A program made the translations under genes and the position numbers. The notes beneath the pieces are model-generated. The model was not told the origin of the DNA and did not search any database. It was given only the letters and a program-made list of their open reading frames with translations. From Bombyx mori (lineage: Eukaryota > Arthropoda > Insecta > Lepidoptera > Bombycidae): a stretch of DNA of 64,000 bases. Every line of letters starts with the position of its first letter. Within the stretch, counting starts at the first letter, position 1. Positions 29,529 through 40,534 of this stretch are shown here, in pieces. The stretch is taken from positions 8,372,501-8,436,500 of the forward strand of contig NC_085126.1 of the NCBI RefSeq assembly GCF_030269925.1, in the 5' to 3' direction.

Positions 29529-29894
29529 TGTTCGATTCGAACCCAGCGACCTCGTGGCAGCCTAGGGCTACGGAAACCAGCACGAGGTGCGCGTCGAACA
29601 TGTGCCGCGATTCGCGGCGCCGTATGTACTATTTTAACAAAATATCATGCAATCACTCACCGGAACCGATGCCTTCGTCTTCTCACGCCGTATCACTTAG
29701 GGAGAAGGGTATGGGGCAGGAATGGATAAGGATTAGCGATGATACACAACTTTAGCGTAGACCGTCAATATACAGGTACCGTCCCGTTCGAGAAGCAAGA
29801 CAAAGTGACAGATGTCAAATCGCGACGGCACCGTCAAATCGCGACCCGTGTTGCCGTGGTAAGAATTCAAAAACTAACGGATTGGTTTCGAACA
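29529..29894 (-). repeat. 3' LTR of BEL 2
   Basis: Plus-strand ends tgttcgattcgaacc and ggtttcgaaca. The inner neighbour on the plus strand (gtcacccgcc) is the complement of the polypurine tract, and a perfect 8-bp hairpin (ggacaggt/acctgtcc, 29906-29926) lies beside it. Confidence 0.92.
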
Positions 29895-29926
29895 GTCACC
29901 CGCCCGGACAGGTCCCCTACCTGTCC

Positions 29927-30266
29927 CTAATCAACTGGCAGCCGGGACAACGTTGTGACCGCTCGTTTGAGAACCGAGTCCCCGACCAGAACCTCTGCAG
30001 ACCGTGGGGTCCCATCCTTACCGGGAAACAGATTAACAATGCGCCCCCTACGCCAACGCAGTGGCGGCAGGTTAGCATCCTTAACCAACACAAGGTCACC
30101 GACGTGAGGGGGACTGGTTCTATCCGTCCACTTAAAGCGCTGCTGGAGCAGATGTAAATACTCAAGGGACCAACGTTTCCAAAAATCTTGGGACATCTGC
30201 TGCAACATCTGGTATCGCCTCAACCGTCCAGGCTTGATATCCGAGAGGGGATACTCCGGCAACGCA
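29927..30266 (-). pseudogene. BEL 2 integrase C-terminal domain (DUF5641-type)
   Basis: Minus-strand frame YALPEYPLSDIK, RYQMLQQMSQDFWKRWSLEY, DLVLVKDANLPPLRWRRGRI, ending LSRLPVD and stop at 29927. It is out of frame with the upstream pol because about 80-100 residues, including the third catalytic acidic residue, have been deleted at about 30266. Confidence 0.85.
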
Positions 30267-33200
30267 TATCCACCGAATACCGCGACGAGAGAGGGCCGTT
30301 TCAATATCCACCTGGTTATTGTTCAAGAAATTTACTACATCCCGCAAGTAACGGTCCGCACCTACAAAATTCGTTCCGTTATCGGAGCGTATCAATTCGG
30401 GTAAGCCTCGACGGGACACAAATCTATCCAAGCTCGCAATAAAGGCTTCAGTTGTAAGGTCGGCAACAACTTCAAGATGTACAGCTTTGGTTGAAAGGCA
30501 GACAAAGACGCACAGATAAGCCTTAATTAACCTAACATTCCGCAAACGTGAAGCCTTGATCATGAAGGGCCCAGCGAAGTCCGTACCAACTCCAGAAAAC
30601 GGCCTCATCTTCTTCACTCTGTCTGGAGGCAGATCTCCCATCTGAGGCTGCATCGTAGACGCCTTAAGCCGATAACAGGGTAAACACCGGAAAAGGACGC
30701 TCCGAACCGTACGACGCCCTGACAGAATCCAAAATTCCCTCTGGAGGGATGCCAGCAGCGCATTGCAACCGGAATGCGAATTTGCGATGTGGCGATCCAT
30801 CACCAACAGGTCAACTAACTGGCTCTTCTTGGGAAGTAAAAGAGGATGGCGCGCCGAATAAGGTAAATTGGAGTTACTTAATCTACCTCCCACTCGAATC
30901 AACCCCTGGCCGTCTACAAAGGGGCTAAGACGAGCGATAGCTCCACGAAGCTTAGGGCGCTCAGTCCTTAGCGCCTTCAATTCTGAATGAAAGCTGGTGG
31001 CTTGCACAACTTCAATTAATTTCAGCAGTGCCTTCTTCCGCTCGATGGGACACACAACAGGTGTCATATTGCGTTGAGACACCGACAAACGACAATTCCG
31101 AATAAACCTCAAAATCCAGGCGGTAACCTTAACCAGCTTGTCCAAGGAGCTATAACGGTTGATGAGCAGATCCAAATCCAACCCCTGAATCACTCCTCGA
31201 TCCTCGAACTGCGCCGGTGCAGCCACGAGACCTGGAGGAACTCCTATGCGAGAGGGTGGCCACTGAGAAGCCTTCATTGTGAGCCACTGGGGACCCCACC
31301 ATAACTGATGATCAACTATTTCCGATGCTAAGCATCCCCGAGAAGCGCAGTCCGCCGGATTGAGCTCACCAGGCACGTGTCTCCATGTTAGAGGGACCTC
31401 AGATCCTTGAATCTGGGAGACACGGTTGGCCACGAAAACTTCAAGTGTATGAACCGAAGCCTTCAACCAGCACAACACTATCTGGCTGTCTGTCCAAGCA
31501 TACACAGTGTTTTCTAAATCAATAACCGACCGTAAACTAGTAGCTGTATGGTTTAACAACCTAGTCAGTAGAGCGGCACCAGACAACTCGAGCTTCGGAA
31601 TCGTCATGCGTGTCCGAAGCGGAGCGACCTTACTCTTAGCTAACACCAACCGTATATCAACCCTTCCAGTTGAAGAAACCGTTCGCAAGTATACCGCAGC
31701 TGCGAATCCGCGTTCCGAGGCATCCGAAAACCCGTGGAGAGACGCCTTGTATTTGCCCGCAGGAACCAGCTTCCGAGGTATTGACACGTGGTTAATATCA
31801 GGAAGAGACGAGAACAAGTTCAACCAATCCTTCAATAGGTCACCAGCAATCCCCTCGTCCCATGACAGGTTAGCAGACCACAGTCGCTGCATGAAGCACT
31901 TTAAGAGAAAAGTGACAGGAGCGATCCAACCGTTTGGATCGAAGGTTCGAGCAATTGTGGAAAGCACCGTTCGCTTAGACCATACCTTTGGATTTTCCAA
32001 CTCCACCCGATAGGTAAATTCGTCTTGAATCGGACGATATTGAATCCCTAGGACCGACAGCATGTTAGGGTTATCGACATTCTCGAAAAGATGGGGATCC
32101 TGTTGATACTCCGTTGGCAAACCAGTCAACAACTCAGGACAGTTAGACAGCCATTTTCTCAACTCGTACCCGCCCCTGTTCAAAAGGCGGATCAGTTCAT
32201 CCTTGCGTGATAAGGCCTCTTCGACACTGTCGGCGCCCGTACATACGTCATCGACATATAGGTCCCGTTCCAAAATGTCCGCAGCACGAGGGTAGTGCAA
32301 CCGTTCCCTCACTGCCAGCTCCCGCAAAGAACGAACCGCCAAATATGGACTCGACCGCAACCCGTAAGTGTTCGTGTTCAGTTCATAAATTTTTATGGGC
32401 TCATCTGAGCTTTCACGCCAGAGAATGAGTTGATACCGCCTATCCTCCGGATGAATCACCGTTTGCCTGAACATCATACGGATGTCTGCCACGAAAACGA
32501 TCTGGTGCCGGCGGAAGCTCGTCAGTATATCTGAAATGTCCCGGTTCAGCTTTGGACCCGAATGGAGACACTGATTTAACGAGACGCCGGAGGAGGTCGT
32601 GACCGAACCGTCAAACACAACCCTAATTTTCCCGTTAGGAGTTTTCAAAACCGCATGATGAGGCAGGAAACAGTGCTCCGTAGCACTCCAATCTACCTTG
32701 GAAACCGACATGTGACCTAAGGATTCATACTCCCGCATAAACTCTACATATTTCTGACGGAACACCGCGTCGCGCCTCATGCGTCTCTCCATTGACAAAA
32801 GTCTAGTCTCTGCTGCCTTCCTCGAACTGCCTAGCAGTGGGCGATTCGCCCGAAAAGGAAGTCTTAACAAGAACCGGCCCGAATAGAGACGACCCGTATT
32901 ATTCTGGTAAAACAGCTCACATTCCTCCTCATCCGGGTTAACTCGATAAGCTGTAGGAGGTTCTTCTAGTTCCCAAAACCGTTGGACTACTTCCGAAAGC
33001 GTAGACCCGACCAGAAAATTGTCCGATTTCCTCGCAGCGACCGGCCGGAACGCAGGACCCAACAATACATGCCCTAATTTTGTGTCCATTGCAACCAAAC
33101 CCTCCGCATGAAGAACGCGCTTCCCAGTCAGGAGCAGCTTCCCTAGTACATCCGCCCCAAGTAGTACGTCTACTGGCCCCGGTGTGTCAAACTTGGGGTC

Positions 33201-33515
33201 CGCTAGCCGTAAGTCTGAAGTCAATGACCGTATGTAACTATTTACCTTCACCGGAGGGTGACGACCTATCACCTCAGGCATCACCAAAGCTGAGACTCTA
33301 AACTGTAAGCGAGGGTTAGGATTCGATGAGAAAATAAATGAAGTGTGACCGATCACGTCCGAAATTCTAACATTGCCCACTCCACGAATAGAATAAGAAG
33401 ACTTGTAAATAGGATTGCCCAACCGTACTGCAAGGTTGCTCGACATAATACTGCCCTGTGCGCCGGAATCCAACAGAGCTCGAGCAAACACAGTGTTGCC
33501 ATCCGAATCCAACAC
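30162..33515 (-). CDS. BEL 2 pol (protease, RT, RNase H, truncated integrase)
   Basis: Opens right after the UAG that ends gag and stays in the same frame; 33515 is only the first start-like codon. Protease ARALLDSGAQGSIM lies near the start. RT has KIRVVFDGSVTTSSGVSLNQ and the active site LYVDDVCTGAD. RNase H has LHGFSDASERGFAAAVYL. Integrase has the HHCC domain, GVGTDFAGP and SDNGTNFVGA. After RRGIRWI (about 30267) the frame runs into unrelated residues and stops at 30162 because of the deletion. RT and RNase H look intact; integrase cannot work. Such a copy could still be mobilised by proteins from a full-length relative. Confidence 0.9.
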   Translation of the reverse strand: MLDSDGNTVFARALLDSGAQGSIMSSNLAVRLGNPIYKSSYSIRGVGNVRISDVIGHTSFIFSSNPNPRLQFRVSALVMPEVIGRHPPVKVNSYIRSLTSDLRLADPKFDTPGPVDVLLGADVLGKLLLTGKRVLHAEGLVAMDTKLGHVLLGPAFRPVAARKSDNFLVGSTLSEVVQRFWELEEPPTAYRVNPDEEECELFYQNNTGRLYSGRFLLRLPFRANRPLLGSSRKAAETRLLSMERRMRRDAVFRQKYVEFMREYESLGHMSVSKVDWSATEHCFLPHHAVLKTPNGKIRVVFDGSVTTSSGVSLNQCLHSGPKLNRDISDILTSFRRHQIVFVADIRMMFRQTVIHPEDRRYQLILWRESSDEPIKIYELNTNTYGLRSSPYLAVRSLRELAVRERLHYPRAADILERDLYVDDVCTGADSVEEALSRKDELIRLLNRGGYELRKWLSNCPELLTGLPTEYQQDPHLFENVDNPNMLSVLGIQYRPIQDEFTYRVELENPKVWSKRTVLSTIARTFDPNGWIAPVTFLLKCFMQRLWSANLSWDEGIAGDLLKDWLNLFSSLPDINHVSIPRKLVPAGKYKASLHGFSDASERGFAAAVYLRTVSSTGRVDIRLVLAKSKVAPLRTRMTIPKLELSGAALLTRLLNHTATSLRSVIDLENTVYAWTDSQIVLCWLKASVHTLEVFVANRVSQIQGSEVPLTWRHVPGELNPADCASRGCLASEIVDHQLWWGPQWLTMKASQWPPSRIGVPPGLVAAPAQFEDRGVIQGLDLDLLINRYSSLDKLVKVTAWILRFIRNCRLSVSQRNMTPVVCPIERKKALLKLIEVVQATSFHSELKALRTERPKLRGAIARLSPFVDGQGLIRVGGRLSNSNLPYSARHPLLLPKKSQLVDLLVMDRHIANSHSGCNALLASLQREFWILSGRRTVRSVLFRCLPCYRLKASTMQPQMGDLPPDRVKKMRPFSGVGTDFAGPFMIKASRLRNVRLIKAYLCVFVCLSTKAVHLEVVADLTTEAFIASLDRFVSRRGLPELIRSDNGTNFVGADRYLRDVVNFLNNNQVDIETALSRRGIRWICVAGVSPLGYQAWTVEAIPDVAADVPRFLETLVP

Positions 33516-33584
33516 CCGAATAGAAGCGGTAGGAAGTAAAACAGCTTCTGGGGCTGGGGCAACACTGCAGTGAGCGGCAATTTC

Positions 33585-35249
33585 CTAGCGGGGGCCCGGG
33601 TCCCCGCTATCCCGGTCGGCGCGCGACGGAAGGTCGTAGCGTGCCAGCGGATCCCACGCTCCCACATAAGGCCCTCGTTTCCCGTCCCGCCTCATATACC
33701 TCCGCGTACGATGGCCAAACGGGCCAAACACTGGAGGGAGTCGCTCCAGCGTCGGCCGCTCCCTCAGCGGAGGGGAAAACCGTACTTCTGAGGGAGGGGG
33801 AGACGAGTGAGCAGGGCTACTCGATCCAGCAGGCGAACACGGCCCCGCACGGGGGGACAACGTGGCCACCCCGGCGTAGCTAGTGGGCATCCGCTGGCAC
33901 CCGCCCGCAGTACCTAACCCGGCGCCTCCCTGCGAAGCCTCTTTCCGAGGGTCCACGCCGCCGAATTGGCGAGGGCTACGACCGGTGCGCTCACCGGTCG
34001 GCGAGGCTGGATGACTGCGTCCGGATGACCTCGGAGTGGCGGCAGACTCCAGACACAGGAGGGCATGGTGCCGACCGTCGCAATTAGGGCACAATTGTGG
34101 CTGTGGACAGACGCTCGCCGTGTGCGGCCCAAAACAAAAAAAGCACCATCGCCGCTGGGCAACGATGTTGCGTCTACCCCTGATGCGCGTCGACCGGAAC
34201 CTCGGACAGGCGGCTACGTCGTGCCCGCTCTCATGACAGAAGGCACACCGTGGGCCTCCCACCGCTGCCATGAGCGCAGTCAGTCGTTGAGACGGCCCCC
34301 TCTTATCCCCTCCCCCTCCCCTCTGAGCAACCGAAACGGCGTGGCCGGAAGCCGGCACACGCGACCCAGAGGAGGAGGGCGGTGGCATAATCTCGTGTCG
34401 GCGACTTTCGGCTTCTAAAAACGCCAGCAGACTGGCCAGGGTAGGCAGTTCGTCCCTACCTGCGTTGTCCTGCTGCTCGAAGCGAGTGAGCACCTCAACC
34501 GGCAGCCTACCTGCAACAATATAAAAGAGCAGATATGACCATTGGTCTACTGGTAGACCCAAATTGCCCAAGGCCTTAGTGGCCACCGTAACTGGATTCA
34601 GTACCTCGGCTCTGATATCGGAAGCCCGAGAAAGTTTTGGTATCGCAAACAGCCTGGCCAGCTGAGCGTCCACCAACCGTCGTTGATTTTGATATCGGTC
34701 GAACAGGATCTGGCGTGCGACCGCATAATTGTCGTTGGTGATAGGCAAGTGTGCCACCAATTCACCAGGTTCACCTCGCAGAGCACCCCGAAGCTGAGCC
34801 ATCTTATAAGAGGCAGTCAAGTCCGACCGACCATGGACCAGGCTGTCAAACAAATTAATAAAGCCGACCCACTCGTTCAGATCACCGTGGAAGATCGGCA
34901 GGTCGATGGAGGGGAGGCGTGATATGACGCCTGACGAAGTTCCCGAACCTCCATTACCACCGGAAGACGACTGCTTCTTAATATCGGCCACCCGTTGCAG
35001 AATGGCATCAGCGTACTCCTGACACTGGTCCACGTCAAGACTGATGGCATGGATCACCTCCTTCTCCACTTCGGACCCCAAAGCAACGAGGTCAGACAAC
35101 CGATCGTACACTACCTCCAACCGTCCGTGCACCTGAGACGCCCTATCGAGCAATGCCGCATCCCTATCTGTTCTGTCAACCAAAGCATGAGCTGATGCGA
35201 ACCATCGGAGCTCACTAGTCACCTTCCCGCGAATGTAGGACACCGACAT
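33585..35249 (-). CDS. BEL 2 gag
   Basis: 554 residues from ATG 35249. Domains: coiled N-terminal part; DUF1759-type core (LPIFHGDLNEWVGFINLFDS, about residue 113); Pro/Ser-rich linker; Cys/His knuckles (CAFCHESGHDVAACPRF and CFFCFGPHTASVC, about 325-375) and a third Cys motif (CPNCDGRHHALLC). The last 150 residues are Pro/Arg/Ser-rich. It ends with TAG at 33585-33587, next to a GC-rich hairpin, and the following 23 codons are open and lead into pol. Function in relatives: particle formation and RNA packaging. GC content is clearly higher than the surroundings. Confidence 0.9.
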   Translation of the reverse strand: MSVSYIRGKVTSELRWFASAHALVDRTDRDAALLDRASQVHGRLEVVYDRLSDLVALGSEVEKEVIHAISLDVDQCQEYADAILQRVADIKKQSSSGGNGGSGTSSGVISRLPSIDLPIFHGDLNEWVGFINLFDSLVHGRSDLTASYKMAQLRGALRGEPGELVAHLPITNDNYAVARQILFDRYQNQRRLVDAQLARLFAIPKLSRASDIRAEVLNPVTVATKALGNLGLPVDQWSYLLFYIVAGRLPVEVLTRFEQQDNAGRDELPTLASLLAFLEAESRRHEIMPPPSSSGSRVPASGHAVSVAQRGGGGDKRGPSQRLTALMAAVGGPRCAFCHESGHDVAACPRFRSTRIRGRRNIVAQRRWCFFCFGPHTASVCPQPQLCPNCDGRHHALLCLESAATPRSSGRSHPASPTGERTGRSPRQFGGVDPRKEASQGGAGLGTAGGCQRMPTSYAGVATLSPRAGPCSPAGSSSPAHSSPPPSEVRFSPPLRERPTLERLPPVFGPFGHRTRRYMRRDGKRGPYVGAWDPLARYDLPSRADRDSGDPGPR

Positions 35250-35505
35250 GTTACTTGCAGTTTACAACCAGAACAAAAAAAATTCAAAAAAAATTCAAAA
35301 AAAAATTCAAAAAAAAATAAAAAAAAAAAATAAAAAAAATTCAAAATAAAAATTCAAAAAAAATCAAAGGAATTATTTAAAGTAGTGTACGAGTGAGCCC
35401 ACCAAAATATTCCTACTCCTAAGTATTTAGGTAACCTAGACCTCACCACTGTACCAAGGACACCCCAACAATTAAGAACAAACTTAAAATTAAAAGTTAT
35501 AAGAT

Positions 35506-36000
35506 AGAAAATTGCTGATACCAGGTTTTGAGTTGAAAACTAAACTCAAGCACACCTGGCCTCTAGACTATAACTAGAAGCCAGTCACCAAGCAGGACCC
35601 AATCAACAATTTACTATCACAAAGTATTCACACCGTTCAACGGGTAAGTCAAATAACAAAATTAAAATTAAAAATTAATTATATGATAGCAAATTGCTGA
35701 TAAAAATTTGTGAATTAATTTTCAAACACTGATGGCCTCAGGACTATACCAAAGCCAGTCACCAAGCAGGGCCCACAGTCAGCAATCCACTACCACAAAT
35801 TCAAACAAGTAATTTAAATTTAGAACAAATTAAAACAAATAACAAAAAATATATATAATAGCAAATTGCTGGTATAAGTTTTGAAATGACACTCATACAC
35901 CGTTGGCCTCTGGACTATAACTAACCTAGTCTCCAAACAGGGCCCAACCAGCAATCTACTACTACAAGTTCAACAAGTACTCCAGTTATATTCAATTACA
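35506..36000 (-). repeat. Three diverged tandem repeats in the BEL 2 leader
   Basis: The words agcaaattgctga, ctggcctctggactataac, gccagtcaccaagcagg and gcaatctactaccacaa recur in this order at about 35506-35630, 35690-35810 and 35862-35985, giving a unit of about 175-180 bp. The copies differ by substitutions and small indels. The leader right of 36000 is AT-rich without repeats. Confidence 0.8.
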
Positions 36001-36525
36001 AATGTGTAATTATACTAAAATATAAGTAGTAAGTGAGCTACAATCATACACAAATTAATAATGAATTATAAACCCAAACTGTAATAACATTCAGATTGTT
36101 ACACACAACTATGCTTAAATAGATGTGGTAATCTACTGCTATGATGAGCAGAATTAACATAAATCTGTAGTAATAGTATGAAAATAGCTGACCACTGTAG
36201 CAGCTGTGTGCTAGGTCATAAACTCAGCCAGCACAGCTGTCCAACTCACGTACAATTAGTCAGCTATGCGCAGTGGAAGCTAATAAATCAGTCTTACTAT
36301 TACTAACTATTACTACTCACTAATTTTCTTAACCAGGTGGATAGAAACACACTAAATGACCTGACCTAGGTCAGCAGAATGATAGTTTAAACAGAACCGA
36401 ACCCTATGCCTACACTACTTCTGCTGACTAGTAACAAAATTAAGTGAGGTTAGACGTAAAAAATTTTACATTCGCGGTAATTACTATAGATTTCAGAAAT
36501 CTAACCACGCTCTGCTACCAGAAAT

Positions 36526-36891
36526 TGTTCGATTCGAACCCAGCGACCTCGTGGCAGCCTAGGGCTACGGAAACCAGCACGAGGTGCGCGTCGAACATGT
36601 GCCGCGATTCGCGGCGCCGTATGTACTATTTTAACAAAATATCATGCAATCACTCACCGGAACCGATGCCTTCGTCTTCTCACGCCGTATCACTTAGGGA
36701 GAAGGGTATGGGGCAGGAATGGATAAGGATTAGCGATGATACACAACTTTAGCGTAGACCGTCAATATACAGGTACCGTCCCGTTCGAGAAGCAAGACAA
36801 AGTGACAGATGTCAAATCGCGACGGCACCGTCAAATCGCGACCCGTGTTGCCGTGGTAAGAATTCAAAAACTAACGGATTGGTTTCGAACA
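36526..36891 (-). repeat. 5' LTR of BEL 2
   Basis: Copy of 29529-29894. Just inside it, on the minus strand, comes tggtagcagagcgtgg (about 36503-36520), the primer binding site. Confidence 0.92.
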
Positions 36892-37150
36892 GACATCTAC
36901 AACGTAAATGCACCACACACCTTGAGATATAGTTCTAAGGTTTCAGTATAGTTACAACGGCTGCTCCACCCTTCAAACCGAAACGCATTACTGCTTCACG
37001 GCAGAAATAGGCGGGGCGGTGGTACCCGTGCGGACTCACAAGAGGTCCTACCACCAGTAATTACGCAAATTATAATTTTGCGGGTTTGATTTTTATTACA
37101 CGATGTTATTCCTTCACCGTGGAAGTCAATCGTGAACAATTGTTAAATAC
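36892..37150 (+). repeat. BMC1-like repeat, right half
   Basis: Starts at the second gacat and continues the repeat (tctacaacgtaaatgcacc ... ctgcttcacggcag ... tcctaccaccagtaatt), matching 24930-25200. It fades out near 37150 in AT-rich sequence. Confidence 0.8.
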
Positions 37151-37555
37151 GTATTTCACGATTGCGACAACTGAAACTATAGAGAAAAAAAATCTGACTA
37201 GACATTTACACGGATAAATGAATAATACTAAAGAATTGGCTTTTTTGCCTTGAAATATAAAACTACATTTGAAAATGTAAAACTTAAGAATTAACTGTAT
37301 GTATGGCTTAGTTCAATTGCCTTTCTCTTCTACTACTAATAAACAATTTTTATTTATTATAAAATTAGCCGGATACAAGTCCATCGGCCGTCTACGATAC
37401 AATAATAAAGTTAATATTTACGAAGTGTCATACAGTATACAAAATTATTAAATTCCCGGTTTTTTTTCAGGTTTTGCATGTTATTTTTTCAGGTGAAACT
37501 TTTCGTACAGTCGCTGTAATAAAGTCATATAAGCTCGGGAAAAGTCTTTCATTGC

Positions 37556-37834
37556 TCAAAAGTTCTTGAACGCGGCGGGTTGTCCTCTGACACTGACACA
37601 TAAGTGTCTGACACTGACGACTGACAGTGACATTCGTAAGTCATCATCTTCAAGGGCTGTTCTTGTTTTCGTTATTTCTAGTTTTTCTTCCAGTTTTTCT
37701 TTTATTTCGGTTACTAGGGTCACTCTTTGTGTGGAAAAGTTAAAGCATTTCAATACTATGTGCGTCAGGTCTGCATTTTCATCATTACAGAATTGGCAGT
37801 GGCTGCTATAATTTGTTATTTTCATTCGGTGCAA
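37556..37834 (-). pseudogene. LINE 3 ORF2 C-terminus with zinc motif
   Basis: Reads CQFCNDENADLTHIVLKC, the C-x2-C...H-x4-C motif near the end of I/Jockey-group ORF2, then a charged tail (EIKEKLEEKLEITKT). The sequence between here and the RT (37835-38110) is decayed. The 3' UTR, if any, is 37370-37555. Confidence 0.7.
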
Positions 37835-38112
37835 ATGTCAGGCAGGTGTCAGGCAATGACCAAATCTCATTCTGTTTAAAATTGTTATGAATTTTCTTTC
37901 CTTAAATAATTTGATATTGCAATACCATGGCTTGCATGGAATCTTCTTTTCAATTTCCTTATACAATTTGCCTTTATTCTCTGAACAAAATTGCGAGTAA
38001 CTCTCCCATAGCTGTCATTTTTCTACTTTAAGTAAAGTTACATAATAGTCTCTGAATGGGACCTTCAACACTTGCGAGTGGTCCTCGTCATGTTCAGCAT
38101 TTGCCGCCCTAT

Positions 38113-39250
38113 CTACTGTCTCATTCCCACAAATACCGCTATGAGATGGAACTCAGTTAAATGTTGCAGTTTTACCACTATCAAAATAATTTTTCTTATT
38201 AAATATATTAGATAATTGAGCTTATAACTTAACTTATAATTATCTAAAGAGAGAAGAACACTCATGGAATCTGAAATAATAAGTACATTCTTTTTCACCT
38301 TTTCCATATCACATATGTACAATAAACATTGATACTCATTTACTAGAGGTATCTGTTTATTATTATAAAGAACTTTAACTGATGTGATGTCATTCCCTAA
38401 AACCATAACTGAACTCTTTTCACTGTTAATGTGAAGTTTTAAATTTAAGGAATAAAATAGATTTAGTTGTTGTAGTGCTAAGTTTATATTTGTTTCAGCT
38501 GATTTTATATTTCTGTTTATACTATATAATAATATCAGGACATCATCAGCAAACTGTAGGATTGAAGTATTACGAGGAATAAAATTAATAATTTTTGAAG
38601 TATATAAATTAAATAATAGTGGTGACATGCAAGCTCCTTGCATTAGGCCTTGCCATGTTTTTTTGGTCCATGTAATTAATTGTTATATTTGACATATAGA
38701 GTTCGATCAGATGAAAAATTAAAAATCCATTTCAACAACTATCCAGGTAAACCAAGATCATGTAAAATTTTAATCAGCTGTATAAAATCAACATTGTCGT
38801 AGGCTCATTGGACATCCAAAAAGACACACACTGCAGTGAATTTAGGTAGCTGGCAACTCTTCATATCATTAAGGAATGTTATCAAACTTTCAGCTGTACT
38901 CCTACCTTTACGGAAACCAAATTGACAAGGGGGTAATAGTTTATTTGTCTCTACAAAAAAATCTAATCTTACTTTGATCATGTGTTCTAGTAATTTACCA
39001 ATGCATGATGTTAAGAAATTGGCCTATAAGACTTATAATCATCTGGTGGTTTATCAGGTTTTAAAATAGGTACTACACACTGAGTTTTCCATGATTCAGG
39101 TATTTGTTGACTAAGCCAGAGAGAATTGAGAATATCAAGTAATTTGTTTTTCACTGAAATATGCAATTTCTGTAACATGATATATGGGATGTCATCTAAA
39201 CCAGGCGCTGTGAATTTTTTGATGTCAGAGCTATATCTAGTTCATGAAAC
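38113..39250 (-). pseudogene. LINE 3 reverse transcriptase remnant
   Basis: The frame at 38643-38113 gives MQGACMSPLLFNLYTSKI, then the active site ILQFADDVLILL and KLHINSEKSSVMVLG. Upstream, at about 38700-39250 in other frames, come remnants of the earlier RT blocks (for example VCVFLDVQ..YDNVDFIQL and CQFGFRKGRSTAESL). Frameshifts and stops are frequent. The FADD block survives although the protein cannot be made. Confidence 0.75.
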
Positions 39251-39260
39251 ATAAATGGTT

Positions 39261-39740
39261 TCAATAAAAATTATTGTTTAAGTTATTATTGTTGTTAAAA
39301 TACATCTGAATATTATCTAGTTCGGGTATGTCAGCCTGGGATAGTTTATTAATAAAATCATTTATCCATTCGTCATTTCGATATACGTTTCCATTATTTA
39401 CATAATAATATATTCGTTTAAATTTTCTGATATAATTCCAAAATTTAGTCAATGGAGTGTGTCTATTAAATGAATGACAGATTTTTCCAGCCATTCAATT
39501 TTGCCTGTTTGATAATTATTTTTTTATGTGCATCAGCTTTTTTGTATTCAATATAGTTTTCTAAGGACATGCAGTTTCTATATTTTAATAAAGCTTCTCG
39601 AGATTTCCTTACAGATATAGCGCAGTCATCACTCCACCATGCAGCATGGATATTATTTTTATGTACAAGAATACAATTAACTTTAAGATTGTTTGAAATT
39701 GAACAAAATTCTTTATAACTTTTTAGAGGATCATGACAAG
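39261..39740 (-). pseudogene. LINE 3 linker
   Basis: The minus-strand pieces AGKICHSFNRHTPLTKFWNY and IRKFKRIYYYVN, preceded near 39600 by WWSDDCAISVRKSREALLKY, are the linker between endonuclease and RT of I/Jockey-group ORF2. Confidence 0.65.
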
Positions 39741-39747
39741 TAGTTGT

Positions 39748-40330
39748 TTAATAGTTATCAAACATTATTTTAGATGTTTCCATATATACATCCCAATTTG
39801 TTCTTTTGAATAAAAATTTTTGTGAGCTATCCTTAATTTGATACTTTTTAGGGGAGGTAATCAGATCAATAAATGTTGGATAATGGTAGCTACCATGAGG
39901 GTCATCACTGACTTTCCACTCAGATAGTGGAGCGAGGACTGGGCTGAAACAAGTGACATCTATGGCTGAAGAATTGAAGCCTGGTCTCTGTATAGTAGTG
40001 GCTGATCCTGTATTCAAGATGCATAAATCCAATTCATCAAAAATATCTATTAATTCTCTACCTCTTGTATTCGTAGTGCTACAGCCCAAAGCAATATGGT
40101 GGGCATTAAAATCGCCAGAAATATACATGGCTTCGGTATTTTACTAATAATATTTTTTAATTTATTCAGTCTAATCGAATTAGGACTATTATTGTTTTTA
40201 GGTGGACAATATACACCCAGAATGGACACTGGTCCTGAAACTGTCGACACTACAATAGCGACACTTTGAATATCCTGATAAAATGCTGTTTTGATAGTTT
40301 TGTATTGAAGGGTATTTTTTCTTATCAATA
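39748..40330 (-). pseudogene. LINE 3 endonuclease remnant
   Basis: Two overlapping frames carry VSTVSGPVSILGVYCPP, then (shifted) YISGDFNAHHIALGC, TRGRELIDIFDELDLCILN, AIDVTCFSPVL and DDPHGSYHYP. These are the GDFNAHH, GR, DVT and D-H motifs of AP endonucleases; the expected W after HH is changed. One frameshift lies near 40120. Confidence 0.8.
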
Positions 40331-40534
40331 TACCTACATCACCATGCTCGTTTTGTGCATTTTTTTCAATGTAATTGTACCCGGTTATATTAACAGAAGG
40401 ACTAGATTTTTAAAGCCAAGTTTCATTGAGTAGACACAAATCTATGGAATTATCTTTTAGTTTTCAGTAACCATTTTTTATTGTTTACGCTTTGAATGTT
40501 AAATTGCATGAATTTAAGTGGATCTATTAGAGAT

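Larger units (their letters stand above)
29529..36891 (-). mobile_element. BEL LTR retrotransposon 2, young but defective
   Basis: Two 366-bp LTRs (29529-29894 and 36526-36891) look identical along their whole length. The target duplication is gacat (29524-29528 and 36892-36896). On the minus strand: 5' LTR, 1.28-kb leader with tandem repeats, gag (35249-33585), in-frame UAG, pol (33584-30267), deletion, integrase end (to 29927), 3' LTR. It sits in a BMC1-like repeat. Identical LTRs mean recent insertion, though its own integrase is broken. Confidence 0.95.

Noticed and set aside
31507..32013. 168-codon plus-strand frame
   Set aside because: Antisense shadow of BEL 2 pol.
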